From contig NC_135263.1 in assembly GCF_964204865.1 (NCBI RefSeq), positions 10,895,426-10,959,425 of the forward strand: 64,000 nucleotides of DNA, read 5' to 3'. The stretch comes from Styela clava (lineage: Eukaryota; Chordata; Ascidiacea; Stolidobranchia; Styelidae). How positions within the stretch are numbered: position 1 is the first letter of the stretch; each line of letters opens with the position of its first letter. The notes below the pieces were generated by a model. It made no database searches and was not told the origin of the DNA. It saw only the letters and a program-made list of their open reading frames with translations. Positions 12,189-30,977 of this stretch are shown here, in pieces. The position numbers and the translations under genes were made by a program.

Positions 12189-15100
12189 TCATCTGTTATT
12201 TTTATTGAAGATATAGACATGTTCGTCAAAGCATAGACTTCTAATATGATTATTATTAATAGCCCTGCAATGAATTCGGCCCCTATTTTCTTTCGTGGCC
12301 TACTTTTGGTGCACAAAAAATACTCGGGCCCATTAACTTACTAATGCAAGGGAAAAACGACAGGAAAAACAAAGAAAATTTTTTTTAAGTGAAGATAGAG
12401 ACACTTAATGATTAAAATGAGAATTACCACTCTGTCATTGTTACTACAAGTATAAATGATTAATCTATAACTTTGGCAAATTATAATTGGTTTGCGACCC
12501 ACTTGAAAATGTTACTGTGGCCCAGAAGTGGGCCATTATCCACTGGCTGAGAACCGGTGGTCTAACTTGTGTCACATTCTATTTTTCTCATACAGTTCAA
12601 AATGTAATTCTCTACAATGGATTATCTTCACAAAATATGATAACAAGAAGCTTTTTTTATTTTGAATTGTCTTATTTCTGTTTACTATTTATAATATGTT
12701 GATGTCAATTCTTTAGCACTGAGTTTAAATAAATTAAGCATGTCTCACTTTAAAAGCAATTTATCAAATCAGGCCAATTTTTATTTTTGTCAATCCATGT
12801 TTTAGCCACTGGTAATATTAATTTTCATTTGAATCGATTCACACATTCAAACGAGTTGCTGCAAGAATAGCTAACAAACTCATTACTAAGGCTGGCATTT
12901 AGAATCGAATAATAAATTATTTGAATCGGTTCAAACTAAAGTTTTTTTTAATGTAATTCTGACATAAGATTGTTTTTTTCATAGTGAGTTAGTAGTGAAA
13001 CATGTTTTTTTATTGTGTCTGGCTCTGTATACTGAGTGATGGATGACTCATTACAATAAAAAAGATACATGCCATTATGCATCTTCCAAATATTGAAGAT
13101 TCGATTTGAATAAGATAATCGATTCGATTATGAAATCATCAGGTATTAGAAAATACCCAGCCCTACATATTGCTCAACTTCTGACATTGGTATAATCTCT
13201 TCCCATGACCATATAATTTCTTTAACTCAGACCAAGCTAGTTACATATTTAAAAAGTTGATTTAGAACTTATGATAGGTAGTTCATGTTAATTATTTCAA
13301 GAAGTGTATATCACTTTACATCTGTCCATATATAGAAGCTATATATATCAGGTCATATATTAATTAGGTCTTTGTACTGGAATATAGTGTGGCAGATGCA
13401 CAAGATTTTGTCCACATGGATTTGATATTTCTACTTATTTGAGTCCGGAAACGAAATTTAGAAATCCCTCCAAATGTAAAATGTTTTTGAACATTATGAT
13501 TTGAATAGTCTGACCTTGTATAATGGAATTCTGCATACCTCTTAATATGATGACATCCTTTAATTTGGGAGTATTTGATATTTTCTGTTCTGGTCTTTAA
13601 CCAGTTGTACTGAATCCACTCTTTTTATATCCCCATCATTTCTATATATTTTCTAGTTTTCATATTTATATCAGAATTAATAATTACTAGTGTACTGTTA
13701 CAATTTATGTGTACGAAACAATACATATATATAATGATTTCCACGTACAAATGCTTGATAAGTTATTCTTATTTTGGTGAGTATAATATGAGAGAAGTTC
13801 AATGTTTTGTCTGCGCTATTTAAACTAAATACCATTCCTACGGTGTAAAGAAGTTAGCATTTCGATTTGTCTTTTTTTGAAATACAAGTGAAGTGGAATA
13901 TAAATTATACTAATGGATGACACTATTACATCTTTCTGCACAGGGAAATGTTTTTTTGTCTGGTGGGCCCTCTGAAAGTTTGGCTATCTTATCCAGACTC
14001 CATTTATATTACATTTTAACCTTGGATTACGAATTTGAGGGAAAAAAGCTCCATTATAAGCAAAAACATGTGGGCTATGGCACTATACATACCATTGTTA
14101 TTGCATGATTTTCATTCACTAATATGTATCTTTGACACAAAGATGTATATATGCCTGAGACCAATTTAAAATTGTTTATTTTTTTTTCATATTGCTTACT
14201 AGAATAGTCATTTTGTCTCATGTATTGTTTTGTGTACCGATCACCAATGTTATCGATTCTTGCCTAAACTATGGGCTTGATGTCATTTGATCTTTTTGAT
14301 TGATTTTTTCTTCGTACCATTCAAATAAATATACAAATTTTTCAGTTGTGATTGTTTATTTAATATGGTTCTACATTAAAATGCAGCTGTTTTCAAAATG
14401 CGAGTGTCTTGTCGTATTTATTAATTCTCATCGGCCCACGTTTCATACAATATGATAAGACTGCAAAGTGTTTACGTGCACAATAGTGTATCGCATCTTC
14501 CTTGTCATAGATTTACTATCCGAGAATATATGTGCCCCGAGTAGAAAACTTGCATCATTATGAAGGTAGCTTCACTCACTTGCTTGTCACTCACTACTCA
14601 AAATTACATATCTTCAAATAGCTGATACGTTACAGCCAATTCAAACCTTGGATGATAATTTTATTTTCAAACCGCAATGAAGTGATAACAGATGGAAAAA
14701 ATGTATTGAAAACTGTAATAGGTTAGGCAAAGAGGTCGGCCTTGCTCTATAATTAACAGATTACAGGCTAGGCAAACAACAGAACTGATTTGTGTTTTTA
14801 ACTGTTTTTTTTTCTATATTTCCTACATAGCAGCTTATTGAAATTCTGTATTTGTCACAGATTGCTTCACCGACTAGAAGATTTTATAGACTGTGAAAAA
14901 GATGAGGGGCCCAGTCCAAACAGATCTAATTAATCATTATTCGAAATACCTACCACTTATATTTTTATGAAATTAATCCGCCAAGTGGGGTTGTTTAACT
15001 TGCTACATGTTATGCATCCACAATCAGTTCAATAATTATTAAATGAATCTGTTACAATTAAAGATGGAAGATAACATTACAAATTTCCAAATACATGTTA

Positions 15101-15871
15101 TAGAAACACTAATAAAATAAGAGAGATCTACTTCAACCTGAATGTGTATACTGGAAAGTTAACTGCTTGACAATATACAGAAGAATATTTTGCCAAATAA
15201 CATTGTTAAAAACTACTAGATCTAAAATTTGATAAAACTGCAATGGATAGAAAAATAGTAATCGATAAAAAAGTAGTAAAAATAGATAAATACAAAGAGT
15301 GTATCAGCAAAAAAGATAACAGCAATATTTTGAGCAACACATTTGATATATTCAACACTTTCACAACTTATTGTCATGATGTCTATTCAATAAAACTGCT
15401 GAACAACGATACAAGTATACTTTATAAAAAGGTTAAAATGACCGTTCCAATATAATTTGGACTTCATTGAAAAAAACATATACAGGTATCAGGATCAATT
15501 ATTCTCAGTGAAATATTACCCATATAAAAAAAATCGAATTGCCACATACTTGTATATAAACAAAGAACATGTTACATAAAATGCAGACAAAAAGTCTAAA
15601 ATATTTAATAGTCTTGTAATAAAGTTTCTTTCTCGATTCTGTAATCAGAATTATTCATATTTTTTTTTTCAATTATTTTATTGTCTGCTATTCTGAATAT
15701 GGAGTAGAAATACTAAGTATGATGCAGTATGCCCATATCTCAGCATTATTTTTTTTTTAATTTCAAATGATATGGAACTATTATTTATTCTATCCCATTG
15801 AGATATAATCTCATTTTGAAAAAATGATAAATGTCTAAAAAATGTTTAATTAGGCCATTCTTGAACCTGAA
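12189..15871. other. non-coding gap between convergent genes
   Basis: RagC/D ends to the left and OBI1 ends, on the other strand, to the right. Short open frames at 12487-12702, 13917-14108 and 15243-15455 carry no recognisable motif. A lone hAT-like right end (gctgagaaccggtgg) is at about 12546-12560. Nothing else was recognised. Confidence 0.6.
12480..12560. mobile_element. hAT right-end fragment
   Basis: The sequence ggtttgcgacccac...ccactggctgagaaccggtgg resembles the right terminus of hAT MITEs (inverse of CAGTGGTTCTCA). No left terminus or target duplication could be paired with it. Confidence 0.35.
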
Positions 15872-15877
15872 TTTATT
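15872..15877 (-). promoter_or_regulatory. polyadenylation signal of the OBI1 gene
   Basis: AATAAA on the minus strand, about 50 nt past the OBI1 stop codon at 15926. Confidence 0.5.
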
Positions 15878-15925
15878 TTCTTCTTTTTTACAAATTTCTA
15901 GTGAATAATAAAATGAACAAAGATA

Positions 15926-18900
15926 TCATTGATTCCAATTCCATTTGCTTTCCATTTTTGGTGATTTAATTGGACTTGTAAATTCAAGTGAGTGATCACC
16001 AACACGTTTAGTACTTGGATCATTTAAGCATTGTTTTCGAGAACTTCTGCGAGAAGTCGATGAAGTTGCCGCTGAATCGTCAACTTGTAGAGATGATGGT
16101 GGAATGGTTGGTGATTTTGGCAAGTCAAAACTTGCGGAAAATGACAACGGCTGAATAAAACAAAAATGTCAGCGGTTGATGTCAATTTAGGTAGTTTGGA
16201 GCAGTAAAAGTATCACAATATAAAATTTTGGCAGCATCTATATTTTGTTTATGAAATTACAATTAGCTATTAAAGTTCTGATTAATAATGCGTGCAGTTG
16301 TAGCTATGCTAGGTCTCTCATCCTGTTACCAGTCAAGATTCAATATGTAAATAGCTACCACAATAAATAATTGAAATGCATTGGTATGGTTTGCCAGTAG
16401 GTATCGTCCAATACTGAAACCTTGTCAAACAAAGTTAAAGATAATAACAAAAGTTTTTTAGATAATGATTCGTACACAGATACTGCTTCATTTAAAGTTA
16501 TTTTCGTTCATATGAACGCTTTATCATTAGTAAGATATGAATCGAATATCATTGGCTACTTGTAACTATAAAAACACCACACCCTATTTTACCTTTCCGG
16601 AATTATTTCTCTTTAAAATTGCAATTCTTGATATTGCATCTTTTGTTTTTTGATTTCCATGGTAATGAGCCGATGTATCACTGCTAACACTAATGCTTCG
16701 AGCTGAATTTGAAATATACAAGAGTCATGAAACGCACAAGGTACATGAATGACAGCGATTAACATGTTAGACTCAACTGTGTTAGCATCGCAAATTACCA
16801 AACCGAAAAGCGTGAATATGAGTCGTAAAAAATGCTAAATTAATCGTTGAAAGAATATATAGGCCTAACTGGCTAAACCCTCACAAAAGAATCTCAAACA
16901 ATTTTCTCATTCTTCTATTAAATTTCATGTTATTAATTCCCACGATAGTGACCCAAAGCCTCTGACAAAATCCAGTCAGATAAATGTAAATGAAAAGGCT
17001 GATAAGTCAATAATCCCTCATCAATAAAATAAAAAGTTACATCAATAGAAAGTGCTTCAAATTTCTGGGGAGACCATCAACAAAAATATTTACCATGGCA
17101 TGTTGTCTGCTTCCAATTAGTTCCCATGACATCATCAGGTGACACAAGTTGCAGCATCGGACTGGCAGCTCTAAAATCATATGTAGCGTTAATGAATTGA
17201 TGGATATGAGGCTACAATTTCGAATTAGCAAGTTACAAATTTGTCAATAACATAAAATGTTTTATATATATCCCCACAACTGCGAATTACAATTTCTTCT
17301 ATGCCGTTTGTACATTGAAACACTGAATCTGCTATTGAAATTGAACAGTGTTCCAAGCATACTCCTGAGACAAGTCAGATGATACTTCTCATAAATTTCA
17401 ACCAAAACAGAAAAGATAGAGACACCAGATAATGATTTACCTACCTTCCATCTACTACGCATCTGATTGCTTCTTTCTTTGGAGTAACATTTGAATTTCT
17501 CTTCTGAGGACTAGGCTGCAATTTTCTCAGTGAGAGAGGACTCGGAGATTTGCTTTGAAAATTTTACACAAAAAAAAACGAATTTATTATTTACATAAAC
17601 ATAAATCTAGCATAATGAGAGAGTCACAGAGTACCTAAAACATCATGTTATTTGAAACCATTTGCAAACAATCCAAAAAATACTAATGTCATGTCCACAC
17701 ATTTGGAGATGTTACTGATTCATGTGGTAAATCAAGCCGACCATATCTATTTGTAGAAGGATGTCCAACAATAGTAGTTCAAGCAACTGCGCTCATATAA
17801 GGCCTCCCCCCATTCAAATCCACACATCTTGAGCGATAAACCAAACGACTCTATTATATTGAATATTTACCATTTGACTGGTTGAAACTGCGATAACTCT
17901 CCACTATCTTGAGCACCAATTGGATCGATAGGCCGTAATGCTGAGAAGCGTGATCCGCTTAAAAGAAATGTTCGACTTGGTGCTGAACTTGGACGAGTGA
18001 AAATATCTCGATCACTTTGAGATAATTTTGTAGTTGTTATTCTTGAACTTCCAGCTTCGATTACCGATGATGAAACTAGTAAATGATAAGCAAAGTACGA
18101 ATATACATCATTGCATTGGTACAATACACATATTTTAGAATGATCACGATTTATCCTTAAGAGGAAACCTGATAATATTCTAAATCTTCTGGTTCCCAGT
18201 CCCAAGTCTGTTAAGTATTTAAAACTTGAGCATAAGTGAGAGACCAATAACTGAAGAAATAAAAAAAATAGTTGCCACTTACCTTCACGTCTTAATGATG
18301 GAACTTGCTTCTTGTGAATATTTTGATCAGATTGATAATGTCCACTACTTAATATTGGGTTTGATGACATTTCATTTAATTCATTTGAACCAAATAACAA
18401 GTTCTCATCATTTCTCAACACTGATTGTGGTCGAAGAAATCTAAGCTCATCATGACTTCTACTTGAATCTATGAAATATATCCAAAAATAGTTTTAACCT
18501 TTGTAACCTATAATTATGTTGTTGTCATTTTAATTATGAACACGTGCTATTTGCCCTGGGCTGTGGATTTGGGAAAAAACTTAAGACTGACACAAAACTT
18601 TACTAAAAAGACAACCGGTGCACTTCCAAACCCACGTTGACAAAAAGTTTGATTTTGATTCTAGTTCTCCACTTGATCTTACTTGGGTTTTAGTCAAATA
18701 CCGCAAATCTGATCATCAGCACCATTGCAAGTGAGAAACTATTGCAACTTGGGAAAGTTAAAGTTGGGATAAATTAGGATCACTTATTATTTATATATAT
18801 GAGAACAACTTCTGACGGGCCAGGCTGATGTTTGTAAAGGTATTACAGTATTGAATTTTCCATAATTTTCCTGAAAATTAAGCTATAAACCAGTGGTTCC

Positions 18901-21900
18901 CAACCCTTCATGGCTCGTGACACTCGTTCACAACATCAAAAAATTTAAAAGTCTATTATTGATTTACCACTTTTTATGGTATATAAAAACAAACCAAGGC
19001 CAAAAGTCGAAGGGGTTTAATATACAACCAATTACCGTACTTCGAATTCGCAGAGCACCAAACACCAAAGTATTTATGTTGTTAATTTTATTACGATCAT
19101 ACAATTCATGAATAAGAAAGTGAAAACGCCCTGTATCAGCTATGAATGAAACTACAAAAATGGGAACAAGAACAGGAAATTTTTTTCTGAAGGGAAAAGT
19201 ATGCAAATCGAATCTCATTATAATTAATTTGACGCATATAGCATTGAGGCCCTCCGGCTGGGATCCACTGATGGAAATATCTGCCTCCTCTCAACACTGT
19301 TTATCATATTTTTACTTCAAAATAAACGATAATTTTCTCATTTAAAGCAATAAGGCTAAGAGTATGCTCCACCAATCATCAATATCCAGCTCAATGCAAC
19401 ATCACTATTTTTACCTCGTTCATGTTCAACGGATTGAATGCTATCTTCATTATGCAACATCATCATAATTTCATCACCACAGCTGCTTCCAGTGTTTTCT
19501 TCCAAAAGCTTTAAGTCAAACGTTTCACCTCTGCTTCCTGAAAAGCAAGCAAAAGACACAATATGAGGTATGGTTTTCTTACATTAAATAGAAAATATGA
19601 CAGAGTGAATCACAATTATTCTTAATAGATCATGATGGGTTATATTGAAATATTGACAACCAAATTCTATTTTGAAACAAGTATTGCTCCTTAATGGATG
19701 TCATAACAAGTTGATGATCTTTTTTCTGGCAAGTGCATAAATGTAAATATGATTCGATGGCTTGTCCTGATTCCGACACAACTATAAAAGTGGTTTAGGT
19801 AAATCTATGAATTCAAGTTCACCGAAAAATCGATTTTTCAGCCAAAAGCAACTAACACTCCGCTAAGTAATAATGCCAAGCTATTGATGTTGCTTAACAC
19901 ATCACCGATCAAGTTAGCATTCTCGGCCTCTATGAACAATATAAAAATGAATTGGGAATTACTAATATACCTGTCAGCATATTGTCATCAAAAGTTAATT
20001 TTCTGCTGAATGAATGGATTTGTCCTGGTGCTGGTGAGCTTGATGATCTTGTGATAGGATGAAGCAAGTTATCCTAAAACAGCAAAGCATGATGAATAAA
20101 TTGGGATTTACGAGGAAAATAGGGATGACGAGTCAGAGTCAAATCCTTCATGTTGGGAGTTGAAAATTCAGACTTCTAATCATGATAACACAAGTTAAAA
20201 ATTCCAAAAAAGGGCTCCCAACAGACAATTAAAGAATGCCTGCATATGGCAAATTTTTTGCTGTGAAATACGTTTTTCTCAGAGTTCGGAGCCGGAGTCA
20301 AAATTTTCTCATTCACATGAAGCAGAGGACAAGATTAATAGTCAAAATACTTGTTAACAAGGAATCAATTTTTAAATGGCTCGGAATTCGAAGTCTGGTA
20401 TACATTTTTCAATTTCACACCCCTGATAGAATCTCAATTCACCTGAATTTGTTCAAGTTTCTCTTTGTAATCAGGACTCTCCACAGGTGGCATTGTATGT
20501 GCAGTAAAACTTCTGACTCTAGAATCGTGTTCTCTAATGGGCAGATGTTGTTGTTGTTGTTGAATTTCTTGTGAAGTATTTTCAGGTATTGAAGGTAAGT
20601 TTTCAATTTGCACTTTAGTTATATTTGTCTCCTCTGAAATAATTGATTGCATATTCTGCGGAGTTCCAAGATTCAATCTACTGAATTTCGTCGATGGTGT
20701 AAAAGGACTTTTGGTGTTTTCCAGTTGGCTGAGAAATAAACTTTGATCGACAGAATTTTCATTCAACGTTACATTAAAAGCTTGAGAAACTAAATCATCT
20801 GGCAAGATGTTTTCAATTGTGTATGTGTCAGCTGAATCCGTAACATCTGTCCCAGTAGGTGGACACTGAAAATCACTTATATTCAGATCAGTACCAGTAT
20901 AATCATGTCCAGACAAATACACAAAACTAGGGTCTATGGTACTATCTGTAGGTTTGTTTCCAATATCTTTTAATGTAACCACTTCGGTCTCTGATTGTTG
21001 TTTGCCTTGAAATGCACTGCAGGAACAAGTCCTTAATTTCTCTTGCAAACTTTCTGTGAATGTGTCACTCTTTTCCAATGCCTTGTTTAATTGTGCTATC
21101 TGTTTCTCATAAGTTTCTATCCTTGATTCAAGTGTGGCCACAGTTAGACGTCCAAACCTAAACAAGCGTGAATATTTAATTGAATATGCTTTAAATAATG
21201 TACATATGAATCAATAATAGTAGTCAATGACTAGAAAAAACCCCAATTGGAAATAGTGCTAATAGTTGAAAATATTGACTCCCTCACTTGATAATGATAA
21301 ACCTAAAATTCCAACTTCAAAAACTTTGAAATTGAAACCAGATTCTGATAAGTTTGTAAATATTATTTAGACATTGCCACACGTATAAATGCACAAGAAT
21401 AAATGCATGAATATACTCACTTCATTGGAGATCTCGTTAGAAGCTCTTCTTTCACTGATGTATTTTGTCTCTTGAGATCATCATAATCTTTAACAAGCTT
21501 TTCATTTGTCTGTGAACAGTTTAGTATTGAAAGTTTTGGAAAGACGATACTATCCACATATGAAATAGCAAATACTAATTACACATAAATTTATTTATTT
21601 GGTGTCTGATGAAAACCTTACAATTTCATGTAAATATATTCGAATATCAGATCTATGATAAAATTAGCCGAAATTGAAAACTTGGAACATTGAATATTAC
21701 TGAATCTTGAATATATTTACTGTAAATGTCCTATACATTTATTCTGTTCAGCAATGATACAAATTTTCGCAACCAAGTTTTAACTATCTACATTTTTTAC
21801 TATTTAACCTTTCTTAATTGTATGTTTTCTTCTTTCATATGCTCAAAAGTTTTGGTTGCTTCCTGTAGATTTTTTGCCATTTCAAGCATAGAATCTAAAT

Positions 21901-24900
21901 CTTGCATGTTTCCACATCTCGAACATTTCTTCTTCGTCTTGATATTGACACCGGCTGAATTTTTTTGTTCTTCTTCTGATAATTTTGTTCTCAGGTCATC
22001 ATTAGAATGTTTGAGACAAGCAACCTCTCTTTGAAGTTCACTTATTTCATCCTTTCAAATTAGAAAATGTCAGTATCTAATACCTTGCAAGTTGCCACAA
22101 GAAGATAAAATATGCCAGGTACAAAAAAGAAAAATACAGAGGAAAAATGATTGGGAAGCATTTCAGACAAGTAAGAATGATATGAAATATTAAATAAAAG
22201 TCTTGGAAGTTTGATCTAGAAGAGGCAGATCTTAGGTAAGGCAGAAGGTCATGTGAGGTCAATCACCCCAATACGCATGGCTGTTGAAACCTTAGCACAA
22301 TTAAAGAAAAGTGTACTAAACGCACAGTGGAGAGTTACAGCGAAACAACTAAAACAATCTAAAATCTTTCATTGGCCGATTTCAACGGCAATTCAATGTA
22401 ACACAGTAACACAATGTTGATTATTTTACTGTGTGTCACTATAAAACCAAACTTTTACCATTTACAAGACCCTTAGTGAATAACAAAAGCAGAGTATAAC
22501 ATATTATCATCATTTCTATTGTATTTAATTTTAGCATCTAACATTCATTGGACATTAAACCCCCAAAAAATTTAATTTTCAGATATGATTGGTATTTTAT
22601 AAAATAGGAAGAGTATAGGACTAACAAACATACCCTGGGGTATGCCACAAATAAAACAATAACTAAATAAAAATCTGTTGTTTTGACTTATACAATGCAG
22701 ACACATAGACTCATAGGTAAACATAGTGAAGAAAGTAGCCTTGGAAACTTTGAGAGATTCTCAACTAGGAAAAAAAATAACCTTATATCAATAAGTCACA
22801 GACTGATCAACCAATTGTTGGATTGTGACTTAAGCCAAACCTTAAGGCAAATCTCTCAAATTTTCCAACAATATTTTATCGAGCATGTATTACTATCATG
22901 CCTTGCATGATGCTTCTTCTGCTATATCGTGAATTAGACGAGGTGTGTGCAACCTGGGGCCAGATACAAATAAATGGATGAAACTGCAGGCCGCAAATTT
23001 ATTCAACATTGGCTTTCTATTAATTGCAGGCACAAAAAAAGTTTCTTTTGTAATTATCTTATGGCATTATTAGGGGACCTTGCAGAAATGAGAGATGTAT
23101 AAATTTCTGAAGAAAACTGCTATTCAAATTTATTGTTACACCAACTTCAAGCGAATTCAGTGAAATATTTGCGGCTGTTTTCTTTTCCCAATCACATTTT
23201 TTCAAATTTGCTTTAATGGAAATGGGTTGCACACCCCTGGATTATATAAATAAGCTAAATTAATCACAAAAGTTTACTGATAATATTTATCCTGTCTGTC
23301 AAAATTATGTCTCAAGTAAGTGCATTCACCTTTGCGAACTCTTCAAATTTCATTTACTATATGAAATGCCAGATTTAAAAAAAATAAAAGATACTGTCTT
23401 TCACTCACTTTGTTTTGATTTCAATGAATTTATTTTGCAAAAAAATTCCCTTTCTCTATGTAAAGTTCCAAGTAATCGAGCCAAAAAATTAAATACTATT
23501 TTGAAAATGTTCAATAATTTCTAAGACTTTCAAACATGTTCATTTTCATAGCAAGCTTAGAATTACAATTAGTGTTCAATGTCCATGTCCAAGATTTCCC
23601 TACCAGTGGGAAATACCAGAAAAATCACACGCTAGTGCTTTTCTTATTTGCATCGAGCCTAAGATATTACTGAGAATATGATGTCAATCAGCAAGGTGCG
23701 ATAAAAATTGAAAACAAGAGAGCTACGCCCAAATATATGGACACGTCTGTTCGCAGTACAGTACGATTTACCGTACCATCAGATCACAGTCTACAAATAT
23801 ATTCACACCAAGCGAAGCAGTACAGTAGGACAAAAATAGCGTCCGATGTCCGGAGAATGTTTAATGACGTCATAGCAAACAAAAACAAATCTCACAGAGC
23901 TAATAGAAATATTTAAAATGAATAAAAGTAATAGCCTTTTGGGGAAAAATTTTATCTTCAATCACTGAAAATTTCAAAGCAATTGGTCCAGTATTCGAAG
24001 AGAAAAGCGTTTTTTTAATATTTCCACTAGGTGTGTTATTATTTGTCAAACAACAAGAACAACATAATATTGAAACGATCGTTACGTCCACTACGTGTCC
24101 AATAACAGAAAAGTTACGAGACTGAATTGAACAAAATATTCATGCTTTTGTATCAAATATAACATCAATAATTTCTTTCAAGTTAATCAAAATTATGGTA
24201 CATAGTTTATATGTGTATGTGGATCAATTTCTAGCTTATGGTATGACTGACAAAGGTGCAATTTTAAATATTTGCTGTAACATAAAGTTTTGTATATATG
24301 AAAGTGACTGGGTCTGAATGAAGTGAGTTTATCTGTCTAAAACTGTACAGAGTTGCAGTCAAATGGTTCACAGTGTTTATACCTTTGGGCCTGCGACAGA
24401 CTTGTATATCTATTTCCCTGCTATTCAATTGTCATATTATGAAAGCAAAATTAATATGTGTTAGTGACCACAATCATCGGTTAGCGTCGTGTATGTAAGA
24501 ATGTTATAAAGTTGAAAATAATCATATAGGATCAACACAAGTGAAGCTGCGAGATTGCATAACATTCATTTAATAGCATCAATCAATGTTGGATCACAAT
24601 ACATAACCTGAAATAAAATAACTTAAAATCAAGTCTCAGGTACCTCATAGTCTCTGAAAAGCAATTCCATCCGTGCTCGTCTCATATGCTTGGTAGTTCT
24701 TGGTGATCTGATTTCTTGACTCTGTGACTGGGGAACTCCGCCTGAAAAAATTTAAAAAAATTATAAAATGAATATAATATAACCAACAAGAAAAATAACA
24801 AAAAATCAGAGGCCTATAGGAGCGGCAAATGCTCCACTGAAATAAGACTTGTTATCAACATTTTTATGAAAAAATGTAATAATAATACTACCGATTCCAA

Positions 24901-26029
24901 TGTTCTTACCAATAATTTTTCGAATTGGACTCTGTGGAGTTATATCTACTCTGCATGTTGGACATTGTTTGTTTCTCTCCAACCAAACTTCCATACACAA
25001 ACTGCAGAAAACATGTTGGTTTGGACATGTCACTGGTTCTTTAACCTAAAAACGTGAAGCAGGTTGGTTTTTACATACTGACGATATTCCTCTAAATATG
25101 AGGCCAGGTATTCAACTGAGGGTAAATTCGACTTGCATTGGGGAAAACAATCAAGACGATACATAACCAAATGTAGCTGATAACCATATACAGACATAGT
25201 AGATTACAATGTTATTGGCAACATCCTATGTCGTATATTAGATGTCATTAAATTATCTTTTTACAAAGACCATTTAATACCCTTGTCATGCTTGTGTAAC
25301 TTTTTTATATTTCACATACAAGACGAAAGGAATAGACGGACTACACAATTCGGGCAGTAAGTTTTTCTTTTAAAATTTGTCAAGGGATAAACGAGAGAAC
25401 AAAGGTTGAGAATCCTTCTTGATATAAGGGCTTGATTCTCACAGATCGCATTATTTTTATACCAGCTGCCATGTTCTTTAAGGTTTGGTATCAGCAAATC
25501 ATGGCTTGGCTGATGTATTATTTATTGATAAAGCAGAGCAATGATGTTATCTTTTTAATGATAAGGTCTCCGGGCATTGGTTTTCATTCAGTCATTAGAA
25601 ATTGGCATTTGAATTATATTCAAACCATCAATTACTTCAGAATTGTTTTTCTTGCAACTCATCCCAAATAAACTAAAGTGATTAGCAAAGCAGGATCACA
25701 ATGCTAGAAGCTAATTTCTCTAAAATAGGACCATTATACATGATTTTTATTTAGAAAATCTCAGAAGGTAAATTTGTTAAAAAACGTGGATATCATGAAC
25801 AATAAAATCACAGATGCGTTTATTAAAAGGAATTGTTGAATATATAGTGTCAAATAGTAAACAAAATGTCCATTAAGTATTATTTTAGTCGATTCTGTAC
25901 CTTTTCCAAACATATTTGACAAGAAATCGGCAATGTAAAAGAAAGCTTTGTCGACGAAATTTTCCCGCCACCAGACATCTCTCGATCAACGCGATGAATG
26001 AACTCTCGTTTACTACGACGCGATGCCAT
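15926..26029 (-). CDS. OBI1: RING E3 ubiquitin ligase OBI1 (RNF219, ORC ubiquitin ligase 1)
   Basis: Human OBI1 ubiquitylates ORC3/ORC5 and promotes firing of replication origins. Fourteen exons on the minus strand join in frame to about 848 residues (human 726): 26029-25901, 25045-24910, 24741-24644, 22051-21809, 21509-21421, 21157-20443, 20073-19971, 19537-19415, 18468-18283, 18075-17871, 17552-17445, 17170-17094, 16702-16593, 16150-15926. A C3HC4 RING uses C37, C40, C50, H54, C57, C60, C71 and C74, followed by IRKIIGG as in OBI1. Exon 4 is a predicted coiled coil with a KKKCSRC insert. Residues 233-264 hold FGRLTVATLESRIETYEKQ and NKALEKSD, which match the OBI1-specific block after the coiled coil. 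The rest is Ser/Thr-rich and probably disordered, ending in basic SP-rich segments. The start is 452 bp from the divergent SLC10A7 gene. Exon 11 could use a second donor 4 bp on. RING and block identity are strong; the tail exons rest on splice phase alone. Confidence 0.9.
18891..19270. mobile_element. hAT-type MITE in an OBI1 intron
   Basis: The left end CAGTGGTTCCCAACCC and the right end (inverse CAGTGGATCCCAGCC) form terminal inverted repeats of about 15 bp with two mismatches, 380 bp apart. The flanking octamers agree at only 4 of 8 positions, so the target duplication is eroded or the limits are off by a base. The short open frames inside have no known domain. It lies between OBI1 exons 8 and 9. 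Confidence 0.55.
22939..23239. mobile_element. hAT-type MITE in OBI1 intron 3
   Basis: The left end (cgaggtgtgtgcaacctggg) and right end (inverse of CAGGGGTGTGCAACCC) form imperfect terminal repeats about 300 bp apart, with an internal aggccgcaaattt block common in hAT MITEs. No clean target duplication remains. It sits in the 2.6-kb OBI1 intron. Confidence 0.5.
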
Positions 26030-26481
26030 CTGACTTGCGACTGTCAACAAAACGAGAGTTCATGACACTTTAATTATGACGTCATACAAATATCAATAAT
26101 CGCATATCAATGACATTTCATAACGTATTATATTTTAAAAATATATATGAGTTCAAAATTCATTTTTTACACTTATTAATTACTTCAGGAATGATGAAAA
26201 TTTTCATATAAATTAAGATTTTATGACAATCCACGCACGGTTTCAATGGTTGAATGATCACGGACTGTTACGTTTACGTTCTGTCAGCTGATTGACGGAG
26301 CGCCGGGCTTGAATGTTTACGTTAAGCATTGACGTGGAATTTCGCCCACGTTTTTATCATTTTTTTTATTTATTCAATGTTTTATTGAGTTTACTTGAGT
26401 ATTTTGCAAAATCTGATGCATTGGTTTAAAACCACTTCAGGACGAAAAGGTGTACCATATCCCTCAGTATCCAGGATTGTG
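26030..26481. promoter_or_regulatory. divergent promoter between OBI1 and SLC10A7
   Basis: The two start codons face away from each other across 452 bp. The interval includes a perfect TGACGTCA and GC-richer patches (for example around 26235-26345) against the AT-rich background. No TATA box is obvious at a suitable distance from either start. Shared use as a bidirectional promoter is an inference from arrangement. Confidence 0.55.
26077..26084. promoter_or_regulatory. CRE/ATF palindrome
   Basis: Perfect TGACGTCA, 48 bp upstream of the OBI1 start codon inside the divergent promoter. The position suits a CREB/ATF site for housekeeping promoters. Function is inferred. Confidence 0.5.
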
Positions 26482-30875
<4,394 letters not shown>

Positions 30876-30971
30876 AGCGTGAAATTTCGATGCAGTTATT
30901 GTGTTTTAACATGTTTTATTTCTTTTATATAGCTTTAATCTTTTTTATTAATTCTGTGCACTTAGCAAATT

Positions 30972-30977
30972 AATAAA
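30972..30977 (+). promoter_or_regulatory. polyadenylation signal of SLC10A7
   Basis: AATAAA about 97 bp after the TGA at 30873-30875. Confidence 0.5.

Noticed and set aside
17867-18421. 184-codon uninterrupted minus-strand frame
   Set aside because: Only the parts 18283-18421 and 17871-18075 are OBI1 exons. The middle reads through an intron with good donor and acceptor and has intron-like composition.
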